DNA of 64,000 nt from Novosphingobium indicum (GCF_014645195.1 NZ_BMLK01000009.1:1-64000), one strand, 5' to 3'. Positions 19,150-29,000 are shown, counted from the stretch's first letter. Notes: generated by a model from the sequence alone, not told the origin. Numbers and translations are program-made.

Positions 19150-20517
19150 TCAGCGCATGCGACCTTTCAGTTTCGCCTTCTTGATAAGGTCACCGTACTG
19201 GTGCGCCAGCAGGTGCGACTGAATCTGCGTAATCGTATCCACAGTCACGTTGACGACAATCAGCAAACTCGTGCCACCCATGAACAGGAGCGGCAAGCCC
19301 GTCATCGACAGGAAGTACTCAGGAACCGTGCAGACGATGGTCAGGTAGATCGCGCCGATCACGGTCACGCGGGTCAGCACATAATCGAGATAATCGGCCG
19401 TGCGCGCGCCCGGACGGATACCGGGGATGAAGCCACCGTTCTTCTTCAGGTTTTCGGCAGTCTCCTCCGGATTGAAGACGACAGCCGTGTAGAAGAAGCT
19501 GAAGAAGATGATGCCGGCTGCGTAGAGCAGCATGTAGAGCGGCTTGCCGTGGCCCAGGTACTGGTTGAGCGAGATGACGAAGGAGCCCATCGTCGAATCC
19601 GGGCTCAGCGAATTGCCCGCGAACTGCGTGATTGTCAGCGGCAGCAGCAGCAGCGAGCTCGCGAAGATCGGCGGGATAACGCCGGCCGTATTGAGCTTGA
19701 GCGGCAGATGGCTGCGATCCGCCTGCATCATGCCGTTCTGCGTCGCACGCTTGGGATACTGGATCAGCAGGCGGCGGGTAGCCCGCTCGAAGAAGCAGAT
19801 CAGCAGGATCATAGCCACGATCAGCGCGATCAGGCCGATGATCAGCACCGAGCCGGTGTCGCCTGCACTGTAGGCCTGGCCGAGATTGGCGGCGAACGTC
19901 GGCATCTGGGCGACGATACCCGCCATGATGATCAGCGAGACGCCGTTGCCGATGCCGCGCGAGGTGATCTGCTCACCCAGCCACAGCAGGAACATGGTGC
20001 CGCCGACAAGCGAGATGACCGCGCCGATGCGGAACACGTAGCCGGGATCGACCACGGCCTGCATGCCGCTGGAGGCACCGTAGGCTTCGAGGCTCACAGC
20101 CAGGAAGTAGCCCTGCAGCGCGCAGAGCCCCACCGTGCCGTAGCGCGTGTACTGGTTCAGCTTCTTGCGGCCGGCCTCGCCTTCCTTCTTCAGCGCCATC
20201 AGCGCCGGATGAAGCGAAGCGGCCAACTGCACCACGATCGAGGCGGTAATGTAGGGCATCACGCCGAGCGCAATCAGGCTCATGCGCGAAAGCGAACCGC
20301 CCGAGAACGTGTTGAACAGATCGAGGATACCGCCCTGCGTCTGCGAATAGAGCGATTCGAGAATCAGCGGGTTCACACCCGGCAGCGGCACGAAGCTCAG
20401 AAAACGGAAGACGATCAGCGCACCGATGGTGAACCAGATGCGCTTCTTGAGCTCGGTAGCCTTGGAAAAGTTGGCCAGGCTGAGCGAGCTGGCGATGTTG
20501 TCGGCGCGGGAAGCCAT
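19150..20517 (-). CDS. secY: Preprotein translocase subunit SecY
   Basis: 455 residues from the ATG at 20517 (MASRADNIASSLSLANF), which matches the family better than in-frame upstream starts. Ten membrane helices, the plug region GVNPLILESLYSQT and the C-terminal cytosolic loops (PGIRPGARTADYLDYVLTRVT) mark SecY, the channel of the SecYEG translocon. It is separated from rplO by 192 nt carrying a terminator and a candidate promoter, so secY-adk may be a separate unit. Confidence 0.98.
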   Translation of the reverse strand: MASRADNIASSLSLANFSKATELKKRIWFTIGALIVFRFLSFVPLPGVNPLILESLYSQTQGGILDLFNTFSGGSLSRMSLIALGVMPYITASIVVQLAASLHPALMALKKEGEAGRKKLNQYTRYGTVGLCALQGYFLAVSLEAYGASSGMQAVVDPGYVFRIGAVISLVGGTMFLLWLGEQITSRGIGNGVSLIIMAGIVAQMPTFAANLGQAYSAGDTGSVLIIGLIALIVAMILLICFFERATRRLLIQYPKRATQNGMMQADRSHLPLKLNTAGVIPPIFASSLLLLPLTITQFAGNSLSPDSTMGSFVISLNQYLGHGKPLYMLLYAAGIIFFSFFYTAVVFNPEETAENLKKNGGFIPGIRPGARTADYLDYVLTRVTVIGAIYLTIVCTVPEYFLSMTGLPLLFMGGTSLLIVVNVTVDTITQIQSHLLAHQYGDLIKKAKLKGRMR

Positions 20518-20554
20518 GACTTGGGAAATGCCTCGAATTATCTTGTCGGATTCG

Positions 20555-20583
20555 CCCTTAGCGACTGGCGTCTGCCTTGTCGA
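20555..20583 (-). promoter_or_regulatory. Candidate promoter of secY-adk
   Basis: Minus strand TCGACA (20583-20578), 17-nt spacer, TAAGGG (20560-20555). It resembles the TTGACA-N17-TAAGCG pattern before rpsM and rpsL. It lies between the hairpin after rplO and the secY start, about 30 nt from the ATG to the predicted start of transcription. Confidence 0.45.
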
Positions 20584-20650
20584 ACCCCGGAACGGAACTG
20601 GCCATATAGACATTCGTGGAATGTCCGAAAGACCTGTACCCTGAAAAGCA

Positions 20651-20684
20651 CAAGAGGGCGAAGCGCCTGGCGCCCGCCCTCTTG
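20651..20684 (-). terminator. Hairpin terminator after rplO
   Basis: Perfect 10-bp stem CAAGAGGGCG (20651-20660) with CGCCCTCTTG (20675-20684). On the minus strand it is followed by TGCTTTTC, a short U-rich tail. It may be partial, letting some transcripts continue to secY. Confidence 0.65.
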
Positions 20685-20709
20685 CCTAATTCGGTCTAAC
20701 CACGCGGGC

Positions 20710-21189
20710 TCAAGCCTCGGCGGCTTCCTTGGCGGGAAGCGTCACCGAACCACCGGCCTTCTCGACCGCAGCCACGGCGCTCTTGGAAGCACCGGCAACG
20801 TTGAACGCAACCTTGGCGGTCAGTTCACCCTTGGCGAGCAGACGCACGCCGTCCTTGCCACCACGGGCAAGACCGGCCGCCTGCAGAGCCGCGTGATCGA
20901 CGGTGCCCGAAGTTTCGAGCTTGCCGGCGTCGATCGCCTTCTGGACCATGCCCAGGTTCACTTCGGCGTAGTCCTTGGCGAACTTCTTGTTGTTGAAGCC
21001 GCGCTTCGGAAGACGCATGTGGAGCGGCATCTGGCCGCCCTCGAAGCCGTTGATCGAGACGCCCGAACGTGCCTTGGCACCCTTCTGGCCCCGGCCACCG
21101 GTCTTGCCCTTGCCCGAGCCGATGCCACGGCCGATACGCATGCGGCGGTGACGGGCACCGGAATTGTCGCGGATTTCATTCAGTTTCAT
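20710..21189 (-). CDS. rplO: 50S ribosomal protein L15
   Basis: 159 residues from MKLNEIRDN; an in-frame ATG three codons upstream is less like the family. The glycine/arginine-rich N-terminus ([20 protein letters not shown]) is typical of L15, a late-assembly large-subunit protein. In most bacteria it directly follows rpmD; here a 2.9 kb block separates them, so it needs its own promoter. Confidence 0.97.
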   Translation of the reverse strand: MKLNEIRDNSGARHRRMRIGRGIGSGKGKTGGRGQKGAKARSGVSINGFEGGQMPLHMRLPKRGFNNKKFAKDYAEVNLGMVQKAIDAGKLETSGTVDHAALQAAGLARGGKDGVRLLAKGELTAKVAFNVAGASKSAVAAVEKAGGSVTLPAKEAAEA

Positions 21190-21236
21190 AGTCTGCACTC
21201 GCTTTCGCTTTTAGTCGCGCTTGAAAGGAAGCGGCG

Positions 21237-21265
21237 CCCCTAGCGGATGCGCAGGCGATTGTCAC
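21237..21265 (-). promoter_or_regulatory. Candidate promoter of rplO
   Basis: Minus strand GTGACA (21265-21260), 17-nt spacer, TAGGGG (21242-21237), about 45 nt upstream of rplO. The -10 is weak, but position and spacing match the other candidate promoters in this cluster, and some promoter is needed because the upstream gene is on the opposite strand. Confidence 0.35.
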
Positions 21266-21337
21266 GCCCCCTTTTCACCGATTCTCCGAGCCGCTACGCC
21301 TGTATCCTCCTTGCAGGCTCTTCCGGAGACCGTTCCC

Positions 21338-22828
21338 TTGCCCCTGACCAAAGCCGGCCGAATGGCCGAGGGCGCCTTCGGCATCAGCCCCCTGCTCCTG
21401 TTGCTGCTTGCCGCGGTGGCGCTCAGGGCCAGCACCTTCGGCGATCCCAATGTCGGCGGGGACGAGACCTTCTACCAGACTGTCGGCATCGCCATGCATC
21501 ATGGGGCGGTGCCCTACGTCGATGTGTGGGATAGGAAGCCATGGGGGTTGTTCTTCCTTTTCTACCTGATCACCGGCATTTCCTCAGCCCCTGCAGGGTA
21601 TCAGCTGATCGCGACCGGATTTGCCGCTGCAACAGCCTGGATCATCGGACGCATCGCGATTCGCTGGACGGACCGGCAGGGAGCGCTTCTCGCCGGCCTC
21701 GCCTACCTGGTCTTCCTGATCCCGTTTCAGGGGTACGGCGGCCAGAGCCCGGTTTTCTATAACCTGTTTATTGCGACTGCGGCCTTGCTGGTGCTGCGAG
21801 CCACTCCCGGCTTGCGCAACGGCGACGTCGACTGGCGATCTCATCTGGCAATGCTGCTTGCGGGAATTGCCATCACCATGAAGACGACCGCCTTCTTCGA
21901 GGCCGCATTCCTCGGACTATGGTGTTCTACCGCGCTTCTGACGGCGCCTTGGGCGAAACGCCCGCCGGGGCGCACGATAGTGGCCTGGGCGCTGCTCGGC
22001 GCCGCCCCCGCCTTGCTGATTGCCGCAGGATACGCGCTTGCGGGATACTGGTCGATCTACTGTACCGCGATGGTGACTTCGAACTTCACCAAGTCGCCCG
22101 ACTTGACATCTTCGGCGATCCGATTCGCCATCATGTTATCGCGGATGGCGCCGCTGCTGATCGTGGCCGTGCTTTCGCTTCCGGAAACACCCGGCAACCG
22201 CCGCAGCTTCATGCTGCTATGGCTTCTGGCTGCATTCGTGGGAGTCGCGTCGGTTCCGCACTTCTTCATGCACTATGGCCTGCCGGTGCTCGTTCCCGTC
22301 AGCGTCGCCGCCGCAGCCTTTCTCGGCCGCAAGTGGCTAGGCCCGATCGCCTTCATGGTGATGGCATGGTTCGCGCTGCACGACAGCCAGGTCCTCGATT
22401 TCGATCACGCGCGGCGCTCACAGGCCGCATTCGATGAACTGACGCAGGCGATCCGGGACCACGACGATGGCGGCCCGCTCTTCGTGTTCGACGGCCCGCA
22501 CCAACTCTATACGATGACGGACAAGCCCTTCCCGACACCGCTCGTCTTTACGGCCCATCTCGGGCACCTGATGGAGAGGGACGTCAGCCATCTCTCGACA
22601 CTTGGAGAGGTGAAGCGCGTGCTCGCCATGCGGCCGAGCACGATCATTGCTGCCCCCCAGCCCCGGCAGGGCCCGCCGAACCTTGAGACGGACAATCTCG
22701 TCCGCGCCTATTTCCATGCCCATTGCAGGCGGGTCGCACGGGTCGACACCCCCGACTGGCTCAATGAAAGCATCATCGACGTCTGGGCCGACTGCCGCAC
22801 AGGCAAGACCGCGTCCGTTTTACCCTGA
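21338..22828 (+). CDS. Polytopic GT-C glycosyltransferase (GT39/ArnT-like)
   Basis: 496 residues from a TTG at 21338 that has GGAG nine nt upstream; the ATG at 21362 is the conservative alternative. Around ten membrane helices; the first periplasmic loop has the GT-C acidic pair in NVGGDETFYQ (Asp42-Glu43), then WDRKPWGLFF. Such enzymes transfer sugars from polyprenyl-phosphate donors to proteins, lipid A or glycans on the periplasmic side. The gene runs against the surrounding ribosomal operon and splits it between rpmD and rplO. Acceptor unknown. Confidence 0.8.
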   Translation: MPLTKAGRMAEGAFGISPLLLLLLAAVALRASTFGDPNVGGDETFYQTVGIAMHHGAVPYVDVWDRKPWGLFFLFYLITGISSAPAGYQLIATGFAAATAWIIGRIAIRWTDRQGALLAGLAYLVFLIPFQGYGGQSPVFYNLFIATAALLVLRATPGLRNGDVDWRSHLAMLLAGIAITMKTTAFFEAAFLGLWCSTALLTAPWAKRPPGRTIVAWALLGAAPALLIAAGYALAGYWSIYCTAMVTSNFTKSPDLTSSAIRFAIMLSRMAPLLIVAVLSLPETPGNRRSFMLLWLLAAFVGVASVPHFFMHYGLPVLVPVSVAAAAFLGRKWLGPIAFMVMAWFALHDSQVLDFDHARRSQAAFDELTQAIRDHDDGGPLFVFDGPHQLYTMTDKPFPTPLVFTAHLGHLMERDVSHLSTLGEVKRVLAMRPSTIIAAPQPRQGPPNLETDNLVRAYFHAHCRRVARVDTPDWLNESIIDVWADCRTGKTASVLP

Positions 22829-22851
22829 CGGCGAACGCGAAACGTCCGAGT

Positions 22852-24039
22852 TTACTTTCCGCCGAAGCCCACAAGCAGCTTGGCGCTCTCCGGCACGGTG
22901 ACGCCGAAAGCATCGCGCGCGGGAGCCCACTGGACGATATCCACCGCAAGGCCGCACAATTCCTCGCCGAACTCGGGAATCTCCGCCTCGGGTTCAAGTT
23001 TGCACGACACCGAGTTCCCCTTGTCGTCGATCTCGAACAGGACGTTGTGCCGTGAGAAGTTCTGCCGGCGAAGCTGCTCGGCGTAGCGCTCCTTCAACTC
23101 GGTCAGAGCGTGATTGAGCTCCTGCAGGCTCTTGTCGTCCCAGCTCGGGTTCTGGCGCAGGCTGGCAAACTGCTCCTCGGTCACCAAGGGGCGCAGACGG
23201 CGGATCATGCCAGACCAACGCATGATACGGGCAACCTGCAGCGGCGATTCGCGGTCGATCGCGGTCTGACACGCGGCACCCGTCGGATTCGCATCGGCCC
23301 GCAGCAGCGCCTCGGCTGCCGGCCAGCGGTGATAGGCAATGGCCCAGGCCAATGGCGTCATGCCGAACATGTCCGGCGCATTCACGTCCTGATGATCGCG
23401 CCGGATGAGAACGTTGATATCATAGACCGAACCGCGGCGCGCGGCTGCCCCCAGCCCGTAGGACATGCGCGCAGGCCCAAGCTCAGCAAAGCCGAACGGC
23501 AGTTCTATCCCGCTCGTCGCCGCATCCGAGAAGTCCGGCTTGGGCCCTGCCTTTTCGACGCTGCGGCAAACATCGGCATAGGGATATCGTACATCGGAAA
23601 AGACAGCCGCATTATAGCGGCGCCCGAAATCGGTGACCTTATCATCGGGGCCCCGACCCATCGCTGCAGCCTCGTCGGGCACATAGGCGATGGCACGCAC
23701 CATCCACGGCTTCAGGCCACCCAGAACCCGGCATTCCGCGCCGTATAGCTCCGTCGAAACGCCGTCCGGCGTGGTTGCGGCAGCAAGGCGGTAGTCGCCG
23801 GCATCGAGCGCCTTGCGGGCCTCGACGACAGGATCCGGTTCGGAATGAGTGGCGAGCGCCTTGAACAGCGCCTCGTCGGACTCGCGCATTGCGGCAAGAA
23901 TAGCCGGGTCCGCGCGCCGGTCTCCGCAATGGGCAACAGCCGCTCCGTCTGCGTTGACGTTACCCGTCGTGGCATGCGGCGAACAGCCCGCCACCGCTAC
24001 AAAAGCCAGGATCGTTCCTGCCAGTCCGCTGAACTTCAA
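22852..24039 (-). CDS. Lipoprotein with an ankyrin-like repeat region
   Basis: 395 residues from a TTG at 24039 (MKFSGLAGTILAFVAVAGC), which has GGAG six nt upstream and gives a proper lipobox (VAGC); a GTG at 24051 is an alternative. Upstream in-frame codons run through the rpmD terminator and are unlikely to be translated. The middle contains an ankyrin-like unit (DMFGMTPLAWAIAYHRWPAAEALL). It ends 23 nt from the convergent GT-C gene. Probably anchored in an envelope membrane; no enzymatic motif; function unknown. Confidence 0.75.
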   Translation of the reverse strand: MKFSGLAGTILAFVAVAGCSPHATTGNVNADGAAVAHCGDRRADPAILAAMRESDEALFKALATHSEPDPVVEARKALDAGDYRLAAATTPDGVSTELYGAECRVLGGLKPWMVRAIAYVPDEAAAMGRGPDDKVTDFGRRYNAAVFSDVRYPYADVCRSVEKAGPKPDFSDAATSGIELPFGFAELGPARMSYGLGAAARRGSVYDINVLIRRDHQDVNAPDMFGMTPLAWAIAYHRWPAAEALLRADANPTGAACQTAIDRESPLQVARIMRWSGMIRRLRPLVTEEQFASLRQNPSWDDKSLQELNHALTELKERYAEQLRRQNFSRHNVLFEIDDKGNSVSCKLEPEAEIPEFGEELCGLAVDIVQWAPARDAFGVTVPESAKLLVGFGGK

Positions 24040-24123
24040 GACCTGCTCCACCGTGGAAGTCGGGCACCGCGCATAGCACAGCCGCGCAACGGGAAAAGGG
24101 CGCAATGCCCTGCTATCCAACGC

Positions 24124-24156
24124 GAAAGGCCCCGGCGTTTCCACCGGGGCCTTTCT
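24124..24156 (-). terminator. Terminator after rpmD
   Basis: A 12-bp stem GAAAGGCCCCGG/CCGGGGCCTTTC (24124-24135 and 24145-24156) with an 9-nt loop and T-rich flanks on both sides. On the minus strand it ends the transcript that comes from the S10/spc genes, before the lipoprotein gene. Confidence 0.85.
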
Positions 24157-24180
24157 GATAGTGTGTCGATGCCGAAAGGC

Positions 24181-24357
24181 TCAGTCGACGACCGCAACCA
24201 TGTGCGGCAGCTTGGAAATGGCACCGCGGACTTCCGCAGTGTCTTCCAGTTCGACGACCTTGTGCATCTTGCCCAGACCGAGACCGATGAGGATCTTCTT
24301 CTGGCTTTCCGGGCGACGGATCGGCGAACCGATCTGCTTGATCTTGATCTTGGCCAT
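24181..24357 (-). CDS. rpmD: 50S ribosomal protein L30
   Basis: 58 residues: starts [15 protein letters not shown] and ends [10 protein letters not shown]. The pattern [16 protein letters not shown] is typical of L30, a small protein on the solvent side of the large subunit. It lies 6 nt after rpsE and is the last gene of this ribosomal transcript, followed by a strong terminator rather than by rplO. Confidence 0.96.
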   Translation of the reverse strand: MAKIKIKQIGSPIRRPESQKKILIGLGLGKMHKVVELEDTAEVRGAISKLPHMVAVVD

Positions 24358-24363
24358 GATCGA

Positions 24364-25098
24364 TTACTCCACGATGGCTTCGGCAGCGGCTTCCGCCTCT
24401 ACCTCGCTGGCGCCACCACGACCGAGCAGGTCAGCGACCTTCTTGCCGCGACGCTGGGCAACCGACTTCGGCGAAGTCTGGTTGGTCAGCGCGTCGAAGG
24501 TGGCGCGGATCATGTTGTACGGGTTCGAGGTGCCAACCGACTTGGTCACGACGTCAGCGACGCCCAGGCTCTCGAACACGGCGCGCATCGGGCCGCCGGC
24601 GATGATGCCGGTACCGGCAGGCGCCGTACGGACGTTCACCTTGCCGGCGCCGAAGTGGCCACGACCGTCGTGATGGAGGGTGCGGCCCTCCTTCAGAGCG
24701 ACGCGGATCATCTTCTTCTTGGCCGAAGCCGTCGCCTTGGTGATCGCCTCGGGAACTTCGCGAGCCTTGGCGTGACCAAAGCCGACGCGGCCCTTGCCGT
24801 CACCCACGACGACCAGAGCAGCGAAACCGAAGCGCTTACCGCCCTTGACGGTCTTCGAGACGCGGTTGATGTGAACCAGCTTCTCGATCAGCTCCTCGCC
24901 GCCATCGTCGTCGCCGCCACGGCCACCACGACGATCGTCACGACGGCCACGGCCACCACGGTCTCCGCGACCACGGCCGCCACGGTCTCCGCGACCGCCA
25001 CCGCGACCCTCACGGGCCTCCGGCTGCGCCTGCGGTTCACCGCCCTGCGGGTGCTCAGCTGCGATCGGCTGTTCGGGGTTGGTGTTTTCTTCTGCCAT
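24364..25098 (-). CDS. rpsE: 30S ribosomal protein S5 with an RGG-rich N-terminal extension
   Basis: 244 residues. The S5 core begins near residue 68 ([22 protein letters not shown]), against a family length near 165. The extra N-terminus is Glu/Gln-rich (1-30) and then Arg/Gly/Asp repeats ([15 protein letters not shown]). S5 shapes the mRNA entry channel and decoding accuracy; an RGG-like tail there could contact mRNA or rRNA, which is inference. The coding DNA has a 17-bp direct repeat (24956-24972 and 24980-24996). Confidence 0.96.
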   Translation of the reverse strand: MAEENTNPEQPIAAEHPQGGEPQAQPEAREGRGGGRGDRGGRGRGDRGGRGRRDDRRGGRGGDDDGGEELIEKLVHINRVSKTVKGGKRFGFAALVVVGDGKGRVGFGHAKAREVPEAITKATASAKKKMIRVALKEGRTLHHDGRGHFGAGKVNVRTAPAGTGIIAGGPMRAVFESLGVADVVTKSVGTSNPYNMIRATFDALTNQTSPKSVAQRRGKKVADLLGRGGASEVEAEAAAEAIVE

Positions 25099-25100
25099 GA

Positions 25101-25439
25101 TCAGAACTCCAGCCCGCCTTCACGGGCGGCATCGGCCAGCGCCTTGACGCGGCCATGGAACAGGAAACCGCCGCGGTCGAACACCACCGAGGTAACGCCC
25201 GCCTTCTTGGCGGCCTCGGCAAGTTCCTTGCCTACGCGGGTAGCGGCGTCGACGTCCGTGCCCTTGGCACCAAGCGTGTTGGCGGCGGCGACGGTACGGC
25301 CCTGCGCATCGTCGATGATCTGCGCATAGATGTGACGGCCGGTGCGGTGCACCGAGAGACGGGGACGTCCACCGGCACGCGCACGCAGAGCGGTGCGGAC
25401 ACGCCGGCGACGGCGTTCGAAAAGGGAAAGCTTTGCCAT
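25101..25439 (-). CDS. rplR: 50S ribosomal protein L18
   Basis: 112 residues. [26 protein letters not shown] and [23 protein letters not shown] identify L18, which binds 5S rRNA with L5. Its ATG overlaps the rplF stop codon by one base (TAATG), so translation is probably coupled. Confidence 0.97.
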   Translation of the reverse strand: MAKLSLFERRRRRVRTALRARAGGRPRLSVHRTGRHIYAQIIDDAQGRTVAAANTLGAKGTDVDAATRVGKELAEAAKKAGVTSVVFDRGGFLFHGRVKALADAAREGGLEF

Positions 25440-25972
25440 TACTTCTTCTTCCCTTCCTTGCGGAAGATGTACTCGCCGCGGTACTTGATACCCTTACCCT
25501 TGTAGGGTTCGGGCTTGCGCCAGCGACGAATTTCGGCAGCGAGCTGGCCGACCTTCTGCTTGTCGATACCGGAGATCTCGACCGTGGTCTGATCCGGCGT
25601 CTTGATCTCGATGCCTTCCGGCACGGCGATGTCGACATCGTGCGAATAGCCGAGCTGCAGCTTCAGGGTCTTGCCCTGCATCTGCGCACGGTAGCCGACG
25701 CCCTTCATCTCGAGGACCTTCGAGAAGCCCTCGGTGACGCCTGCAACCAGGTTCGAGACCAGCGTACGCTGCATGCCCCAGTGGCTGCGCGCCTTCTTCG
25801 ACTGGTCGACCGGCTTCACGGCGATCGAACCGTCCTCGACGGTGTAGTTCACCAGCTCGGACAGGCCCATGGTGAGAGTGCCCTTGGGGCCCTTCACGCT
25901 CAGCACGCCGTTGTCGATATTGGCAGTGACCCCACCAGGGATCGCTACCGGCTTCTTGCCGATGCGGCTCAT
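25439..25972 (-). CDS. rplF: 50S ribosomal protein L6
   Basis: 177 residues, the same as E. coli. [15 protein letters not shown] and the C-terminal [17 protein letters not shown] are diagnostic of L6, located near the GTPase-associated centre. Start overlaps the rpsH stop by one base and stop overlaps the rplR start by one base. Confidence 0.98.
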   Translation of the reverse strand: MSRIGKKPVAIPGGVTANIDNGVLSVKGPKGTLTMGLSELVNYTVEDGSIAVKPVDQSKKARSHWGMQRTLVSNLVAGVTEGFSKVLEMKGVGYRAQMQGKTLKLQLGYSHDVDIAVPEGIEIKTPDQTTVEISGIDKQKVGQLAAEIRRWRKPEPYKGKGIKYRGEYIFRKEGKKK

Positions 25973-26367
25973 TAGAACACCTCCGCCAGCACTTCGCCGC
26001 CGACGTTTTCGGTACGCGCTTCGGCATCCGAGAGCACGCCCTTGGGCGTCGAGACGATGGTGATGCCAAGCCCGTTGCGCACAACCGGGAGTTCCTTGGA
26101 ACCCGAGTAGACGCGGCGGCCCGGCTTGGAGACGCGGGCGATGTGCTTGATAGCGGGCTCGCCCTCGAAATACTTCAGCTCGATCCGCAGCTGCGGATGG
26201 GCACCGGTGGCATCATCGCTGAAACCACGGATATAGCCCTCGCGCTGGAGAACCTCGAGCACGTGTGCACGCAGCTTGCTGGCGGGGGACAGGACGGAGT
26301 CCTTCTTCGCCTGCTGGCCGTTGCGGATGCGGGTGAGCATATCACCCAGGGGATCGGTCATAGCCAT
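25972..26367 (-). CDS. rpsH: 30S ribosomal protein S8
   Basis: 131 residues. [16 protein letters not shown] and the C-terminal [18 protein letters not shown] match S8, a primary binder of the central domain of 16S rRNA and, in enterobacteria, the translational repressor of the spc operon. It is 13 nt after rpsN. Confidence 0.98.
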   Translation of the reverse strand: MAMTDPLGDMLTRIRNGQQAKKDSVLSPASKLRAHVLEVLQREGYIRGFSDDATGAHPQLRIELKYFEGEPAIKHIARVSKPGRRVYSGSKELPVVRNGLGITIVSTPKGVLSDAEARTENVGGEVLAEVF

Positions 26368-26380
26368 GCTTCGTAATCCC

Positions 26381-26686
26381 TTACCAGCTCGACTTGGTCA
26401 CGCCGGGGATCATGCCTTTGTTGGCAAGATCGCGCAGCTCGATGCGGCACAGGCCGAACTTGCGGTAGTAACCGCGCGGACGACCGGTCGTGGCGCAGCG
26501 GTTGCGAACCCGGGTCGGGTTGCCGTTGCGGGGGATCTCGGCCAGCTTCAGACGGGCAATGAGACGCTCGGATTCGTCGAGCGATTCATCGTCAGCGATC
26601 GCCTTGAGGCGCGCGTACTTGCCTGCATACTTCTTGACGAGCTTCTTGCGACGCTCATTCTTGTTCACGGAACTCAGTTTCGCCAT
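26381..26686 (-). CDS. rpsN: 30S ribosomal protein S14 (zinc-independent form)
   Basis: 101 residues, the long form lacking the two CxxC zinc pairs; only two isolated cysteines are present ([20 protein letters not shown]). S14 binds the head of the small subunit. It follows rplE after 29 nt in normal spc order. Confidence 0.97.
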   Translation of the reverse strand: MAKLSSVNKNERRKKLVKKYAGKYARLKAIADDESLDESERLIARLKLAEIPRNGNPTRVRNRCATTGRPRGYYRKFGLCRIELRDLANKGMIPGVTKSSW

Positions 26687-26715
26687 GGACTTAAGCTCTC
26701 TTCCTCAGCGGCGGC

Positions 26716-27297
26716 TCACGCCGCTTCCTTCTGTTCCGACTCTTCAGCCGGGAACGGGAAACCAAACAGACGCAGCAGCTCGCGCGCTTCGTCGTCGGTC
26801 TTGGCGGTGGTGGTGACGATGATGTCCATGCCACGCACCTTTTCGATCTGATCGTAGCTGATCTCAGGGAAAATGATCTGTTCCTTGAGACCCATCGCGT
26901 AGTTGCCACGACCGTCGAACGACCTCGGGTTCAGACCACGAAAGTCGCGGATGCGGGGCATTGCGATGGTGACGAGACGATCGAGGAACTCGTACATACG
27001 CTCACGGCGCAGGGTAACCTTGCAACCGATCGGCATGCCTTCACGCAGCTTGAACTGCGCGATCGACTTGCGGGCACGAGTGATCACCGGCTTCTGGCCC
27101 GAGATGGCTTCCATCTCGGCTGCGGCGGTCTGGACCTTCTTCTTGTCCTGGCTCGCCTCGCCGACGCCCATGTTGAGCGTGATCTTCTCGATCTTCGGCA
27201 CTTCGAAGCGGTTCTTGTAACCGAACTTCTCGGTCATGGCTTGGACGATCTCGTCGTCGTACTTCGCCCGAAGGCGTGCGGTGTACTTCTCAGCCAT
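26716..27297 (-). CDS. rplE: 50S ribosomal protein L5
   Basis: 193 residues (E. coli 179), with an acidic C-terminal extension ([12 protein letters not shown]). [16 protein letters not shown] and [17 protein letters not shown] identify L5, the 5S rRNA and P-site tRNA contact. It overlaps the rplX 3' end by 8 nt, implying coupled translation. Confidence 0.97.
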   Translation of the reverse strand: MAEKYTARLRAKYDDEIVQAMTEKFGYKNRFEVPKIEKITLNMGVGEASQDKKKVQTAAAEMEAISGQKPVITRARKSIAQFKLREGMPIGCKVTLRRERMYEFLDRLVTIAMPRIRDFRGLNPRSFDGRGNYAMGLKEQIIFPEISYDQIEKVRGMDIIVTTTAKTDDEARELLRLFGFPFPAEESEQKEAA

Positions 27298-27607
27298 CGA
27301 TGGTCTCCCCGGACTTCACGGCCACTCGGACCTTCTTGCCGTCCTTGACTTCGAAACGGACTCGGGTCGGCTTGCCGTCCTTGTCCGCCACGGCGACCTT
27401 GCTGATCGCCATCGGAGCCGGCGTACGGTCGATGCCACCCTGCGGGTTCATCTGGGTCGGCTTGCGGTGCTTGGTCGCGACGTTGACGCCCTCGACCACG
27501 ACCTTGCCGTCCTTCGGCATGACCTGGAGGACGGTTCCGGTGCGGCCCTTGTCCTTGCCGGACAGGACGACGACCGAGTCACCCTTCTTGATCTTCGCAG
27601 CAGCCAT
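27290..27607 (-). CDS. rplX: 50S ribosomal protein L24
   Basis: 105 residues with the KOW motif ([22 protein letters not shown]) of L24, an assembly-initiating protein near the exit tunnel. Start overlaps the rplN stop by one base; its end overlaps rplE. Confidence 0.97.
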   Translation of the reverse strand: MAAAKIKKGDSVVVLSGKDKGRTGTVLQVMPKDGKVVVEGVNVATKHRKPTQMNPQGGIDRTPAPMAISKVAVADKDGKPTRVRFEVKDGKKVRVAVKSGETIDG

Positions 27608-27975
27608 TACAGCACCTCCGGAGCAAGCGAGATGATCTTCATGAAGCCACGGCCGCGCAGTTCGCGGACGACGGGGCCGAAGATACGAGTGCCGATCGGC
27701 TCCTCGCTCTTGTTGATGAGCACCGCAGCATTGCTGTCAAAGCGGATCACGCTGCCGTCGGGACGGCGCACGTCCTTCTTGGTGCGCACGATCACCGCAC
27801 GGTGAACGTCGCCCTTCTTGACGCGAGCGCGCGGCTGCGCCTCCTTTACCGACACCACAATGATGTCGCCGACGCCTGCGAAACGACGCTTGGACCCGCC
27901 CAGTACCTTGATGCACTGGACGCGCTTTGCGCCGCTGTTGTCCGCGACGTCGAGATTGGATTGCATCTGGATCAT
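27607..27975 (-). CDS. rplN: 50S ribosomal protein L14
   Basis: 122 residues, family length. [28 protein letters not shown] is the L14 signature region. L14 lies at the subunit interface. It is 62 nt after rpsQ, at the junction between the classical S10 and spc operons; no promoter or terminator was recognised in the gap. Confidence 0.98.
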   Translation of the reverse strand: MIQMQSNLDVADNSGAKRVQCIKVLGGSKRRFAGVGDIIVVSVKEAQPRARVKKGDVHRAVIVRTKKDVRRPDGSVIRFDSNAAVLINKSEEPIGTRIFGPVVRELRGRGFMKIISLAPEVL

Positions 27976-28037
27976 CGATCCGGTTCCTTCTCAACTGGCT
28001 TGCCGGAACCAGTCCGGCAGTTCCAAAAAACGTCTAC

Positions 28038-28328
28038 TTAGTTCGAGGCACCCTCGACTTCGAGGTTCGCTTCGAACGCCACGCCCTTGCCGGCCTGAAG
28101 GCGATCCAGGACGCGGAACGTCTTGGTCTTCGAGATCGGCTTGGTTTCCTCGATGCGGACACGCTCACCGGTGCGGTAGGCATTGTCTTCATCGTGGGCG
28201 TGGTACTTCTTCGAGCGGCGGATGATCTTCCCGTACAGGGGGTGCTTCACCTTACGCTCGACGAGCACGGTAACGGTCTTGTCGGTCTTGTCGGAAACGA
28301 CGGTACCGATCAGAATACGCTTGGGCAT
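28038..28328 (-). CDS. rpsQ: 30S ribosomal protein S17
   Basis: 96 residues (E. coli 84). [30 protein letters not shown] and the central [16 protein letters not shown] identify S17, a primary 16S rRNA binder. Slightly longer C-terminus ([15 protein letters not shown]). Twelve nt after rpmC. Confidence 0.97.
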   Translation of the reverse strand: MPKRILIGTVVSDKTDKTVTVLVERKVKHPLYGKIIRRSKKYHAHDEDNAYRTGERVRIEETKPISKTKTFRVLDRLQAGKGVAFEANLEVEGASN

Positions 28329-28340
28329 CGTGTTTCCTCC

Positions 28341-28544
28341 TTACTTCGCCGCAGCCGAACGCTCAGCCTGGAGCGTCTTGATGCGGGCGATGTCGCGACG
28401 GACCTGCTTGATCCGGGCCGGGGCTTCGAGCTGGCTCGTAGCGGCCTGAAAACGCAGGTTGAACTGCTCGCGCTTGAGGTCGGCCAGCTCGGTCGAGAGC
28501 TGGTCGTCGGTCTTGGCGCGAAGGTCTTCGATCTTGGCGGCCAT
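28341..28544 (-). CDS. rpmC: 50S ribosomal protein L29
   Basis: 67 residues. [26 protein letters not shown] and the [13 protein letters not shown] end mark L29, a helical hairpin near the tunnel exit and part of the docking site for SRP and trigger factor. Two nt after rplP. Confidence 0.97.
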   Translation of the reverse strand: MAAKIEDLRAKTDDQLSTELADLKREQFNLRFQAATSQLEAPARIKQVRRDIARIKTLQAERSAAAK

Positions 28545-28546
28545 GA

Positions 28547-28978
28547 TTAACCCTCCAGGTGCGAGGTGTCGCCGAGACGGGCAACGACCTTGGTCTTGAT
28601 CGGCAGCTTCATCGCAGCGCGGCTGAACGCTTCTGCAGCGAGCGGACCGGCAACGCCGTCGAGCTCGAACAGGATGCGGCCGGGCTTCACACGGGCAGCC
28701 CAGTATTCGACCGAACCCTTGCCCTTACCCTGACGGACTTCGGCAGGCTTCTTCGAAACCGGCACGTCCGGGAAGACGCGGATCCAGAGGCGACCCTGGC
28801 GCTTGATGTGACGCGTGATCGCGCGGCGAGCCGCTTCGATCTGGCGGGCGGTGATCCGCTCGGGCTCAAGAGCCTTGAGGCCGTACGATCCAAAGTTCAG
28901 ATCGGTGCCGCCCTTGGCAGCGCCCTTGATCTTGCCCTTGAACGCCTTGCGGAACTTGGTTTTTTTCGGTTGCAGCAT
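28547..28978 (-). CDS. rplP: 50S ribosomal protein L16
   Basis: 143 residues. [19 protein letters not shown] and [27 protein letters not shown] are diagnostic. L16 organises the A-site side of the peptidyl transferase centre. 22 nt after rpsC. Confidence 0.98.
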   Translation of the reverse strand: MLQPKKTKFRKAFKGKIKGAAKGGTDLNFGSYGLKALEPERITARQIEAARRAITRHIKRQGRLWIRVFPDVPVSKKPAEVRQGKGKGSVEYWAARVKPGRILFELDGVAGPLAAEAFSRAAMKLPIKTKVVARLGDTSHLEG

Positions 28979-29000
28979 GGTGCTTACTCTATCCTAAGCC

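Noticed and set aside
20598..20625. GGAAC-N16-CGTG near 20605 on the plus strand
   Set aside because: Imperfect -10 and no plus-strand gene within 700 nt; probably chance.
19201..21243. Plus-strand open frame of 680 codons across secY and rplO
   Set aside because: It lies antisense to two certain genes and its translation is low-complexity and polar with no family resemblance; high-GC shadow frame.
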